From: Hymenopellis radicata
Lineage: Eukaryota > Basidiomycota > Agaricomycetes > Agaricales > Physalacriaceae
Direction: 5' to 3'
DNA: 64,000 nucleotides
Assembly (NCBI GenBank): GCA_015501595.1
Contig: JADNRX010000003.1
Location: forward strand, 558,001 to 622,000
Part shown: one piece after another, positions 48,810-62,276 of the stretch
Layout of the letters: each line of letters starts with the position of its first letter
Position numbering within the stretch: the first letter of the stretch is position 1
Made by a program: the position numbers and the translations under genes
The notes under the pieces: generated by a model
What the model was told of the DNA's origin: nothing
The model's input: the letters and a program-made list of their open reading frames with translations, nothing else
Database searches by the model: none

Positions 48810-50614
48810 TCAAAATTGTCTGGGTATCATACACCCGGAGCCAACAGCCATCAAAGCAAGGACTGACATGACAATATAGACCATGAAGCCGCCAGCCAAA
48901 TTTTTGTCGAGAGTCATCGAAAATAAGGACGACGCTAAAGCGGGCGCAACTCCTCTGAGGCCTGATGATAGCATCTGCGCGAGGCCGTTCACCGTCCCAG
49001 TACCGCCGGATCTGGTGCACTTTGAACGATCAAAACCTGAATGGCGGCTGCACTTGTATTAATGTCGATAAAAGTGAGAACCAAAAAACGATACACCTAA
49101 ACCAGTCGATATCACCAGATTGCTAGTCAAATGGAAAGCATCCAGACCAACGCGTCCACTTTTCCTGCGAGCTTCGCGAAAAAGCTTTCAAACGAAAACG
49201 CAAAAGTCCCCGCGAAGAACACCACCGCTGACGCGATGAATACCCTGCGTTCCCCGAACGGCGCAAAATCCTGCCTGTGCATAGAATCTGGAGCAACGCG
49301 TTCACAGACCCCCACGTAGCCATGATGACGCCGATTTTGTATGGTGTGAATCCAAGTCCCCCTTCAGAGATTGGAGTAGAGTACATGAGGGGTATGAGGA
49401 CGGTGTAGCCCATGGACAGAAAGAAGAGCCAGCCGTAATTCGCTGTAGTTATCATCACGCCCCAGGTGACAATCTCACGCAGACTGGGCGTCTTGGCGCT
49501 CCGTCCGAGTCACTGTTTGCGTCCATAGTTCCGTAAGTGGTGTCTAACCATTAAAAAGGCTAGCGCTCTCCGCGTCGCATGGGCGTTCACGCGGTTTGGC
49601 GCTGGGGAGGGTCTGCCGCAGCTCAACGTGGGGTACCGTGTAAAGAAGAAGTTGGCTCACCTCTTGCAAGAAGAAGAACGCACTTATGAAGATTGACAGT
49701 GATAACATGGCTGCCACTCCACACGGAAGAAGGTACGGGTATTCTTGGAAGAGGGCAAGTTTTCCAAACGTACTCGGCCATCGTTCGGCGGGATTGGCAA
49801 GTACTCCTCCTAGGACCGGCCTATGAGAGTGCAAAGATCATCATTTGAGCTCATGTAGAGCAAGTTGGAAGACGCGCACCCAATAGCATTTCCCAGCCCC
49901 CACATAACAGGCATGAGCGCGTATACATCGCCAATGCGACGGGAATCTACTAACTGAATGTGTCATACGCCATCAACAAACAACTCAGAACGAGAGCCAC
50001 AAAATGAGAACGCACCTCAGCCAGAACCGTCTTCGCCACACCTGTAAAAGACGCTCGTAATCAATTGTTTGCAGGAAACTCGACTGTACATACCGATGTT
50101 TCCGTTAAAGATCCTTGAAATGCTCGGAATGCCATCAGCCACCAAAAGTTTGATGATAACCCGAATCCCAAGAGAGAAACTGACAGTCCAATTGGACCTG
50201 ACAAAATAATTCCTTAGTGGGAGGTATCTCCTCAGGAAACGCTGCATACCAAGGAGAAGAATAGGCCGTCTTCCATACACATCTGAGGCTCGCCCCCAGA
50301 ATACGACTGTCAGGCATTCGGTGACGAAGAAGACGGATCCCTGCAGCACAATAATGTCGTTCTCTCTTTCATAGGGAACATTTCAACCTACAATGATCCC
50401 AGAGTAATAGCTAGCAAGATCGTCAGCAGCCTTTCTTGCCCAATTGTTTATCGGCGCGGCGTCCTTACCCAACTTTCGATTCCTGTCCTCCAGTGACACC
50501 CGTTCGACGTATACAGTCAGGCAACCACGGCAGAATGACGGTCCCCGAAAGAGGCTCTATGAGCTGTATACCGTACACAATGGCGAGTTGCCATTTTGGC
50601 AGGGGAGAGTCCAT
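48810..50614 (-). CDS. Major facilitator superfamily transporter (multidrug-type)
   Basis: Plasma- or vacuolar-membrane transporter with many short exons. The N-terminal region reads SPLPKWQLAIVYGIQLIEPL and TGVTGGQESKVG, then YYSGII, GSVFFVTECLTVVFWGRASD and VYGRRPILLLG, the RASDxxGRRP loop 2-3 signature of MFS. Next come PIGLSVSLLGFGLSSNFWWL and IFNGNIG, then RPVLGGVLANPAERWPS and LLPCGVAAMLSLSIFISAFF. Later exons give ITTANYGWLFFLSMGYTVLI and GGLGFTPYKIGVIMATWGSV, and the end is NGLAQMLSSGLRGVAPALAS to MIPRQF at 48810. A one-base slip near 49256 (CGTTCGG where the protein needs one more T) interrupts an otherwise continuous frame. The ATG at 50614 is the first secure methionine; a cytosolic leader may extend upstream to about 50840. 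The substrate is unknown. Confidence 0.85.
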
Positions 50615-51033
50615 GGTGAGCCAGACTCCAGAGAGCAGGTACGAGTCAAGTCGGGCATGCATAAAGGCGCATTGTGCGCATCCAGAAGTCAAGAACACGG
50701 ATCAGCGACGTGCAGCATGTGGAGAGCTTGGGGAGTATACGAGAGCAAGACCGGTGCCACGACCCTCCGAGTCTAGTAAAACATTCGAGACGTCTACAGC
50801 AGGCCTAGGGAGGAGGACGCCCTTGTGCTTTACTGGTATGTTTCTCTGAGTCTGACAGTCATTGCATCCCCACTCGGACGGGGAGAAGCGGTGAATCGGT
50901 CTTCAAGTGGCTGAGTTGATCATCAAGCAGGCTGCTGACTGAGCGATCACGTTGATTCAGATTCCCAAGCCACCATGAATAAGCCCGATGCACTGTGTTA
51001 TATATATCGGCGAAGTCTTTGCACACAGCAGTC

Positions 51034-51942
51034 ATGGCTCCTCCCACGACCTCCCTCACTGGCAACGTCGAAGACGCCCACAAGCGTATTCGTGTCCTCT
51101 TCGGCGGCACATTTCATTGTCGATTCGCACAAAGCCAAGCTTGTGTATGTATCCTCACTCAATCCTTCCTGCATTACTCATATTCTGATTTTATTTATGT
51201 AGCTGGGAGCACAAATTCTACCCCTTGCACTATTTCCCCATCGAGGAGCTGCCTACCGAATTCATCCAGGCCAAGCGCACAGTCGAAGATCACGACCTGT
51301 ACGATGTAGTGGCTCGGATAAAGCCGCTCTCAAAGAAGGCGCAGTAAAGGTGTACACCTCCGGTAACCGTGCAGGGCTGTTCAATATCCAGTTTGACGCC
51401 ATGGACGCGTGGTTTGAAGAAGATGAGAAGATCTATATCCATCCTAAAGACCCTTACAAGGTATGATGTCTTCTAGTGAGCATTGATTCCTTTCTAACCT
51501 ATCCGCCTACAGCGCGTGGACGTCCTTCAGTCATCGAAGCACATCCGAGTCGAAGTGGATGGTGTGGAAGTAGCGAATACGACGAAACCTCGACTGCTCT
51601 TCGAAACCTCATTGATCACTCGGACGTATATTCCGATGACTGACTGTCGGCTTGACTTGCTCGTGCCTTCAGAGCTCACGACAGGCTGTCCTTACAAGGT
51701 CAGCACAAGTTCTATTCTCCTGCGATCTCCGCTGACATCTGTTGTGTTTAAAGGGAGAAGCGAGCTACTATCACATTCAAGTATCTCCCAACAATCGAAA
51801 GGAGAATGTAGTGTGGTGGTACAGGAATCCCAATCTCGAGTGCGCCGCAATAAACGGCTTCCTCGCTTTCTATGATGAAAAGGTGGATGTTTGGGTTGAC
51901 GGAGTAAAACAGGAACAACCATCGTCTGGCCAGCGAGCGTAG
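51034..51942 (+). CDS. DUF427 family protein, two domains
   Basis: Start ATG at 51034 (MAPPTTSLTGNVEDAHKRIR). The first DUF427 unit has VLFGGTF, IVDSHKAKLVWEHKFYPL, PIEELPTEFI, then KVYTSGNRAGLFNIQFDAMD and AWFEEDEKIYIHPKDPYKR. The second has DVLQSSKHIRVEVDGVEVAN, TTKPRLLFETSLITRTYIPM, TGCPYKGEASYYHIQVSPNN and NLECAAINGFLAFYDEKVDVW, ending at 51942. DUF427 proteins are widespread in fungi and bacteria; their reaction is not established. Two one-base slips occur: an extra T in TTT near 51109, and a missing base near 51311 (GATGTAGTGGCTCGG). Splice sites at about 51146-51200, 51461-51513 and 51700-51753 are consistent. Confidence 0.85.
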
Positions 51943-52076
51943 GTGCACATTTCAACAGAGAGTATCATCACGACGAATTCATGTACAATACGAAGCGATC
52001 AAATGTACAAAAGTAACTTGAATCAAATTGATCAATCCAACACAAATGTCCATGTCTATGAATGATTTCCGCCAGG

Positions 52077-55428
<3,352 letters not shown>

Positions 55429-55575
55429 GCTCGACAGACGTGGACGACAATGAAGGCGTAAGGGAAAGAAGTGGCGACGGTTCCGATGACAGAATTGAGT
55501 GCTGAATAATCCTCGGATCTCGGACCGGTAAGTAAGGCCTAATGGAGAGTGACACAAATTTTCCCTCCAGCATCT
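55429..55575. promoter_or_regulatory. Shared divergent promoter, SSL2 / PWP1
   Basis: This is the 147 bp between the two start codons. It must serve both genes. No TATA box or known operator was recognised; the call rests on position. Confidence 0.5.
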
Positions 55576-57521
55576 ATGAGCAGCCTTGTCTCGTCGGTTG
55601 CCTGGGTGCGACGCGGCGTATCCGTCCGACATCCCTCAAAATATGTCCTCGATGATAAAGAACTTGAACGAGTGAGCGGTCTGGCCCGCATCGAGCTCGA
55701 GGATGCTCGCGTCGAGCTACAGCGTGCACATGAAGCTGCCAAGTCGATGGGAAAAGGTGCAGAAACTGAGGGAATGGAGGACGTCGAGGTCGATCCAGAC
55801 GATGACGAGGCCAATTGGGTAGAGTGAGCAGTCTCCCCGATGATAGATGGCACACCTTACCGATTTTCATCGAGGCAGCGACGACGAGGCCATGGACGTG
55901 GATGGTGCTCCGGTAGTGGAGGACAAGGACGATCTATCGAAATATAATATGGACAACTACGACGATGACGCTGAACCAGATGGTGAACTCTCTCTTATGC
56001 CCGATTGTATTATCTGCTTAACACTTTTATAGCTATCGGTCCGTTTTCTAACATAAAGGGCCTCACATACTACAAGGATAACGAAGAGGATCCGTACATA
56101 ACATTAAAAGAGGCAAGTTTGTACACTATACAAGATCCATTCATTTAACCCATCGACTACAGGAAGACGACAATGAACGAGAAGATCTTGAAATTTTTCC
56201 TACCGACAATGTCCTCGTCGTCGCCAAGACAGAGGACGAGATATCTCAACTGGACATCTATGTATACGAGGAATCGCAAGACAATCTCTACGTCCATCAC
56301 GACCTCATGCTGCCCAATTTTCCTCTCTGCCTTGAATGGCTAGACTTTCCTCCCGCGTCCTCTTCCTCTAACAACGACCCTTCCAATTCTGGATTTGGAA
56401 ACTACATCGCCGTGGGTACGCTTGACCCAGAAATCGAAATATGGTCTCTGGACGTAGTCGAAGCCATGTATCCCAACACCGTCCTCGGCCGACCTGATAT
56501 CACCAAAGCCCATATACCCGTACCCTCAGGCAGTGGAAAGAAGAAGAAGAAGAAAATGAGATCTCGTACAACAGAAAAGGCCTACCATGTCGACGCGGTC
56601 TTGGGATTGAGCTGGAACAAGGTTCAGCGGAATCTTTTAGCCAGTGCGAGTGCCGATAAAACCGTAAAGCTATGGGATTTGAGCAGGGATCCGTCCATGA
56701 ACGGAGAGGACGGCAGTGACGCTGGTGCCATCCGAAGCTTTGATGTTCACAAGGACAAGGTGCAGGCGGTTCAGTGGAACGAGAAGAATCCCAGCGTTCT
56801 ATTAACAGGGAGCTATGATCGTACCGTTCGAACGTTTGATTCTCGATCCCCAGATGCTGGCGTCGGCGCCTTCTTGGGTAGCGATGTTGAAGCGCTTCGT
56901 TGGGATCCATGGGAAGAAGCTGGATTTTATGTAGGCCCTTCTTCGTCGCTGCTCTGACCTTGCTTATCAGTGCATCTAGGTGTCTCTTGAAAATGGTCTC
57001 GTACTCAATTACGACGTACGAAATCTACCGTCAAACCTCGAAACTCCATCACCTGCTAGGTTCACGCTATCAGCCCATGACGGTGCTGCATCTGCGTTAG
57101 ATGTAAACCCGCATATACGAGGATGCATCGCAACCGGTGGAACAGATAAACTCGTCAAAGTCTGGAATGTAGCCGACGACGATTCCACTGGGAAGAAAAA
57201 CGTTACCCTAGTGACATCCCGAGACTTGGGCGTGGTCCGTGCTCTTCTTAATCATCCTGTCCATATCTGTTAACTTTGACGCAGGGCAAAGTGTTCTCAG
57301 TTGTATTCTCTCCTGACGATCCCCTTACACTTGCAGCTGGAGGGTCCAAGGCCAAAATGCAGATCTGGGATGTTGCAGCCAACTTTGGTGCCAGAAAGGC
57401 TTTCGGCGCAAAGCTGAAAGAGGCGGGCAAGGTGTTGAGGGAGAGGGAAGAAAAAGAGGGCGGACACAGTGGTGTCGTTGGGCTCGCAAGCGACGATGAG
57501 GGATCAGACGAGGAGGATTAA
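55576..57521 (+). CDS. PWP1: WD40 ribosome-biogenesis protein Pwp1
   Basis: Nucleolar WD-repeat protein needed for 60S pre-rRNA processing. The ATG at 55576 gives the family N-terminus MSSLVSSVAWVRRGVSVRHP, then an acidic segment. The first intron ends at GGCAG so that WVDDDEAMDVDG is in frame. Next come GPFSNIKGLTYYKDNEEDPY, TDNVLVVAKTEDEISQLDIY, LPNFPLCLEWLDFPPAS and VGTLDPEIEIWSLDVVEAMY, which are hallmark Pwp1 segments. WD repeats follow: VLGLSWNKVQRNLLASASAD then KTVKLWDL; VQAVQWNEKNPSVLLTGSYD then RTVRTFDS; CIATGGTDKLVKVWNV; VVFSPDDPLTLAAGGSKAK then MQIWDV. The acidic end EGSDEED closes at 57521. A KKKKKK run lies near residue 250. Introns join in frame. Confidence 0.94.
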
Positions 57522-57730
57522 GACGAAGTCTTGTAGATGGTGTACGTGACATGCATGTAATACGCGCAATATGGTTCATTGAGAACATTTCAGTGGGATG
57601 CTTCCTAAGACAAAGCGAAATTCAATGCTCCAATACGCGATGGTATCAATTGTGGTAACTAGTTATTTCATGTATGTATGCGTGCGCTCAAGACTATGTA
57701 AAAGTTCGTAACGCGAGCCCTCAACGTCCT

Positions 57731-59219
57731 TTATACATGAGAAAGCTGGTTGCCCGGAGACTCATGCCGCCCTTCTCTCCAAACTTCTTCCAAAGGGCCA
57801 GGACCTCCTCTGCGTACAGTCCCGTCCAATTCAGTGTCAGAGTTCAAAAACTGGCCAGAAGCCCTCAGCGGAAGATCCTGAGATTCATCTCGCTTGATAC
57901 GAGGTGAGTACGGACGATGAGATAACTCAGAGGCGAGGCTGGGATAGTACTGGCGGTAGGCAAAATAGGCCATAACTGTCCCAAGGATTGAACCGACTAA
58001 GATGTCGTGCCAATGGTCTGAAAGGAAATCGTTTGCTTCATTTTAGTCATAACGCAGAGGACATACGGCGGTAGTCCATGCTTCGGGAGATGGCCACGAG
58101 GGAGGCGCCTGCAAACGGTGTAAGTGCCAACCATGCTTTGCCCTACGTGAATATGTAAGGAAGCGGTATGGTTCAAAACGAGGGAGTGCGTACAGTGCGT
58201 CCTCGTGTGTCAAAGAGATGCAGTTTCCCGGCGAGGTAGAAGGATAGGAAGCCCAGACCGGCGAAAGACACTGCGTGACGTGTGAAGATTCCGCGTTATG
58301 CGTCAATGCAGACCAAGACGTACAACTAGAATGTCCAGAAGGAAAGCTTCTGAAGCCGTCGCGGAGGATTGCGTTGTCTATCTGGGTACATATGGTCCAA
58401 TTGGAAAGTCCGAAAACAGGATCCACTGAGCCGGGCGGTGGCTGACAGCGGTCAACGATATCTGTCCAAAAGTTAGACAGAACGCGACCTTTCGACTTCT
58501 CAAGGTACACATACCAGGGCGAGGGCGTCCAACTGTGATCTTCGTAATTTGTGTTATTGCACCGGTGAGAGCAAGACCGAGAATGACTGAGCAAAGTTAG
58601 ACTTTGAAGTGGGTATTAAATGAATTTGGCGTACGTCCAAGAGTGCCTAGAACGAGGTCAACTTAAATGTACAGCACCGCAGATGTCCGCTTACTGTTGT
58701 GAAGATCCCACCATGAGCGGATCGTTGCCAAATTGATGAGAGGTTGTAAAACAAGTGGTGCAATGAAACAGATCAAGAACAGTAAAAGGTTCTGTGCAAG
58801 GTATGAATAGGGATAACTTGATTTTGGTTGAAGACAAATACCGGAATGCGTTCATGGACAGCATATCTATATGAATCGTGAAACCCGATACAACCCGCCA
58901 CAATGAACGTGCTTACGGATGGCGGAGACTAGAATGGAGAGAAATGTCAAAATATTGATAACTGCGCTAGTGCAACACGTACGATGTGTCTGCAAGGGAA
59001 AATACGCGTCGGTATCCTTCTATCACATCAAGTGAAAAGAATGCCGCCCTGTGACGCTATCAGTATATCGCTTTTGCCAACGCTGAGCCTCGTACGCGAG
59101 AGCAATGGTGATGATCCTGGGAGATGGACGCGTTAGGAAACGTTGAAGATGTGTGTACCAGTGACATACCAGTCTGGAGCGTAAGACAGTATGAGTCGGC
59201 GCCGTCTTATTGATGACAT
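57731..59219 (-). CDS. PAP2-type lipid phosphate phosphatase (Dpp1/Lpp1-like)
   Basis: Multi-span membrane enzyme that dephosphorylates phosphatidate, diacylglycerol pyrophosphate and related lipids. The ATG at 59219 gives MSSIRRRRLILSYAPDW; tiny exons follow (IITIALAAAFFSLDVIEGYR, RVFSLADTS, YAVHERIP). The next exon has two hydrophobic spans and INLATIRSWWDLHNS. The catalytic motifs are all present: VGRPRP (motif 1), SFPSGHSS (motif 2, about 58335-58345), and AISRSMDYRR then HWHDILVGSILG (motif 3). The last exon continues VMAYFAYRQYYPSLASELSH and a hydrophilic tail, ending at 57731. About eight introns, some exons under 20 nt. It converges on PWP1, with 209 bp between stops. Confidence 0.9.
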
Positions 59220-60700
59220 GGGGCGTACGCGCTTTCGTAAATGGGAAGAGGTGGATGACATTCGGTGTCGCTAGCTGGGAGGTGATATATAGCAAAAATA
59301 CATCAGCTCAGGAGTCCAGTAATCTTACTAAATGATCGCTCCAATTCAAAAGAACAAGTGACATGCACTGTCAAAGTGGTAGTTCGCCTCCGGCGCCTCT
59401 CTGCAGGTCAGAAAGAGCGTTCAGTTGCTGGAGAGACCTGATAGTATTGATATCTTACCAAAGGCGGTAAAAAGTACTCGTCAAGTGGTTGAGGGTTGTT
59501 GGCACACGACGGTCGGAGGCAACAGAGAAATCTTGGCGAACGCGGAGGATGCCGTGGAGGTTGCAGTGATCCGATCACAAGATCAACCATCGGTGATCGC
59601 GCTCTTCACGGCGAACGCCCACTTTAATCCTCTTTACTTCCTTCCTCCATGAAGTACGCTCTCGTCATATCTCTGCAGCAGCTCTTCACATCAGAAATGC
59701 ATCTTGGCATCAGGTATTTGGAATCCCGAGCTCGGCGGATGGGATCGGCCAATGATTGACTTCGAACTGCGCAGCTGTACAGAGCTGTACAGGCTTAGAC
59801 CGCAGCAGGGCCTAGCATATGCGCAGCGATTCCCCGCCCTGATCAAAAACTATTCTTAAACCGCTCTTCGGGTACGTCCAAACTGTGAGGAGTCCTTGTT
59901 GAGTGAAAACAGCTCATTATAGCTTTCCTACACCCGCGGGCAGTTGCTGAACAACGGATTGTCGCAATATGACCTTCATTTTTCAACGATGAATTGCTGA
60001 ACAATCGAGAAATCATGCTTCCCCTCATAGCCGCCACAGTTCTCAGCTCCTTTACGTGATAAAGGTATGTCACTTGTATTATAGGAGGGTACATGCAAGA
60101 CCGTGCGCCGAAATCAGGTTCTCTTTTGAACTGCACTTCATTCAAATTGGAGGAGGACAGCCTGTATTTAGTGCGCTGCCAACGCGACGATAGGCGATTC
60201 TTAACATGACCCGGTGATTTCTTCTATTTCACGTCAACCTCTTCGTCCATATTGCTCTGGTTGGCACATTTGGGTATTGGATCTCAGTAATTCTGTGCGC
60301 GCGTCGCCGTTGTCCTCGTTGATGTGCACATTTTGTTCAGGTGGCGCAGAAATGTTGCAACCATTTTGACAACGTTCTACAACAGCAACGTCAATGTAGG
60401 TAACGCAAGATACGTGCTATGTATACGTTACCTCGGTGCTACGCTACTCAGCGAACTTGCCTCATAATGCTGATATTTCACATACGACGCCGATCTGAGA
60501 ATCACCAAGTCGTCTCGGAATTAATCATGGATCATGGTTGTCTTAGGACTTCTGTCCGGTGAGTAGAAATGGTCAGGCAGAAAATGACCAAGGAATAGGT
60601 CTTTCTAAGGTTGTCAGTGTTGGTCCACCATTCCTTATGATTCTCCGCCATAAATTGCGCTGTGTCGATGGATGAATCCTTGAATGGGGAATGAAGCAAA
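59220..60700. other. Intergenic region, no gene recognised
   Basis: About 1.5 kb. Frames are short and lack motifs. A tandem pair of the 10-mer AGCTGTACAG lies at 59773-59792. The left part should hold the promoter of the PAP2 gene. Confidence 0.5.
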
Positions 60701-61234
60701 TTGTTCGTCTTCCTTTCTGTTGGCTTTCGGGTACGTTTAATGTCATCTAATACGCTGGTCGTGGAGGGCGTTATACTTATCTCGAACTCTCCGACCTCTT
60801 CCAAGAAGCACCAACGCCCTCCCGCCGCGTCCTCCCACACCGGCTCGCCCACTCTTGTCCACGTCACACCCAACAACACGGGCCCAACCAGCGAACCCCC
60901 TGCCAAGCGAGCAGCAGCCAACATATTGGGTGCCCTTCACACTCGCCTGGGCTTCCTCGAAGGCAGTGTCGGCGCGTTTCGAATGGAGGTCTCCGACGTG
61001 CAGAACGAGCTGCACACCTTGACGAGGCGCATCATGTCTCGTCTCGATGCAGACGAAGCAGCGCGCGCCCACGTCGAACCACGCCCGCCTCGGCAGCATT
61101 CACCGCTGAGGTCAACACCGTCGAGCACGTTCCTTACCCAGACGAGGACAGCGCTCGACTGGGGAAACACCCACTCGCCAGTCGCCCCGCGAGCCCCATC
61201 CCAAAGCATCGTCGGACTCTGCTTGAGCGACTGA
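60701..61234 (+). CDS. Hypothetical ORF with coiled-coil segment, probably a repeat-derived fragment
   Basis: An open frame of up to 177 codons. It has a Ser/Pro/Lys-rich start (ISNSPTSSKKHQRPPAASS), then a heptad-like helix (ALHTRLGFLEGSVGAFRMEV, SDVQNELHTLTRRIMSRLDA) and a Pro/Arg-rich end. The helix looks genuinely protein-like. No intact start, splice pattern or family was recognised, and one arm of a 43 bp inverted repeat lies inside it. A decayed mobile-element or multicopy-family gene is possible. Confidence 0.4.
   Translation: MFVFLSVGFRVRLMSSNTLVVEGVILISNSPTSSKKHQRPPAASSHTGSPTLVHVTPNNTGPTSEPPAKRAAANILGALHTRLGFLEGSVGAFRMEVSDVQNELHTLTRRIMSRLDADEAARAHVEPRPPRQHSPLRSTPSSTFLTQTRTALDWGNTHSPVAPRAPSQSIVGLCLSD
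60850..60892 (+). repeat. 43 bp inverted repeat, left arm
   Basis: Pairs with the reverse complement of 61580-61622; 42 of 43 positions match (the single difference is A versus G). The core is TTGTCCACGTCAC and CCCAACAACACGGGCCCAAC. Confidence 0.9.
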
Positions 61235-61349
61235 CAACGCGCTCCACGCTCGACGATGACAAGGAGAACTCGCCCGCAGCGACAAACTCACCGCTCGCCT
61301 GCGCGTTTCTCCATTTTCGACGGCAACATGCCATGGCGATGTCGGCTAT

Positions 61350-61640
61350 ATGGCAAACGACCTCGACTTGGTCGTTAGCTCGTTCCCTTCCAGCTCCACC
61401 CACCGTCTCCCGGGCCCTATCTCCGTACTCCTTCACAACTCGTCCGCTCTCCGTCTCATGTTCACATCACAACTTGAGGCCGATGACTATCGAGTGGTCT
61501 TCAATCGATGCATGGACGTCAACGGGCGCCGGGACGAGTTTAAGCGGTTGAAGGCTCGGGTCTTCAACATCTTCAATTGGCTGGTTGGGCCCGTGTTGTT
61601 GGGCGTGACGTGGACAAGAGTGCGCACTGCGCGAGCGAGG
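61350..61640 (+). CDS. Hypothetical ORF fragment
   Basis: Plus-strand frame reading ANDLDLVVSSFPSSSTHRLP, GPISVLLHNSSALRLMFTSQ and LEADDYRVVFNRCMDVNGRR, then KARVFNIFNWLVGPVLLG, where it enters the right inverted-repeat arm. It looks protein-like but matches no family known to me. It may be the downstream part of the same decayed gene as 60701-61234. Confidence 0.35.
61580..61622 (-). repeat. 43 bp inverted repeat, right arm
   Basis: Reverse complement of 60850-60892 with one mismatch; the arms are 687 bp apart. Confidence 0.9.
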
Positions 61641-61695
61641 GACCCGTGTGGTGTAATACTACTACTACTCAGATCTCAGCGCTATTTAATTCAAA

Positions 61696-61706
61696 CCCTA
61701 ACCCTA
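61696..61706 (+). repeat. Short telomere-like CCCTAACCCTA stretch
   Basis: Nearly two units of the fungal telomere repeat (TTAGGG on the other strand). It is so short that chance is possible. Confidence 0.4.
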
Positions 61707-62220
61707 CGTCAACTGAAACTTGAATTCGGACCACCAAGAAACGCGCATTGGAAGCCATTCACGACTGAGTTCTTCTTTGCAAGAATATATGGTTTACGAC
61801 TCTTTTCTTGGAACTTTCGACGTTATAGCTTGGATGCCTCGGCAAATTACTCGGGTCGCCTCTGGAACTCGATGCATTCAAATCCGTCATACCAACGTGA
61901 AAATCACGATTGAAGGACCCTAGAATCAACAACCATAGACAGGCACAGTCGGAATCCGTTCTACGAAGCTGTCTTTAGGAGTGTATATAGCCGGTATGAC
62001 GAACAACCGACAACGCCCTTTGTTTTCCATTGTGCCCTCCCGACTCCGTAACCTTGCGGACCTTACCTGCAACAGGTGCTCTTTATCTAACAGGTCTTAG
62101 GTCTATCTGAATCGTCAATCTTGCCAATGCCACCAAGTCCCGCCACTCGATTCGATCAACAATGCGCTTTGCTCTGTTGCTTTGGCCGCGTAAACCAAGG
62201 TGGCATTCCGCGCTTTGCGC

Positions 62221-62227
62221 GTATAAA
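62221..62227 (+). promoter_or_regulatory. TATA-like box of the gene at 62277
   Basis: GTATAAAG lies about 55 nt upstream of the start codon at 62277. Confidence 0.45.
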
Positions 62228-62276
62228 GTGGACTAGGTACTTTGCATGTCTACTCAATAAACTCTGCTCACTCGTT

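Noticed and set aside
40993..50614. P450, MFS transporter, hydrolase, dehydrogenase and Zn2Cys6 factors as a secondary-metabolite cluster with FAS
   Set aside because: The P450 is CYP51 of sterol synthesis, the synthase is primary-metabolism FAS, and the genes are interleaved with helicase, RNase and Pwp1 genes. No core secondary-metabolite enzyme is present.
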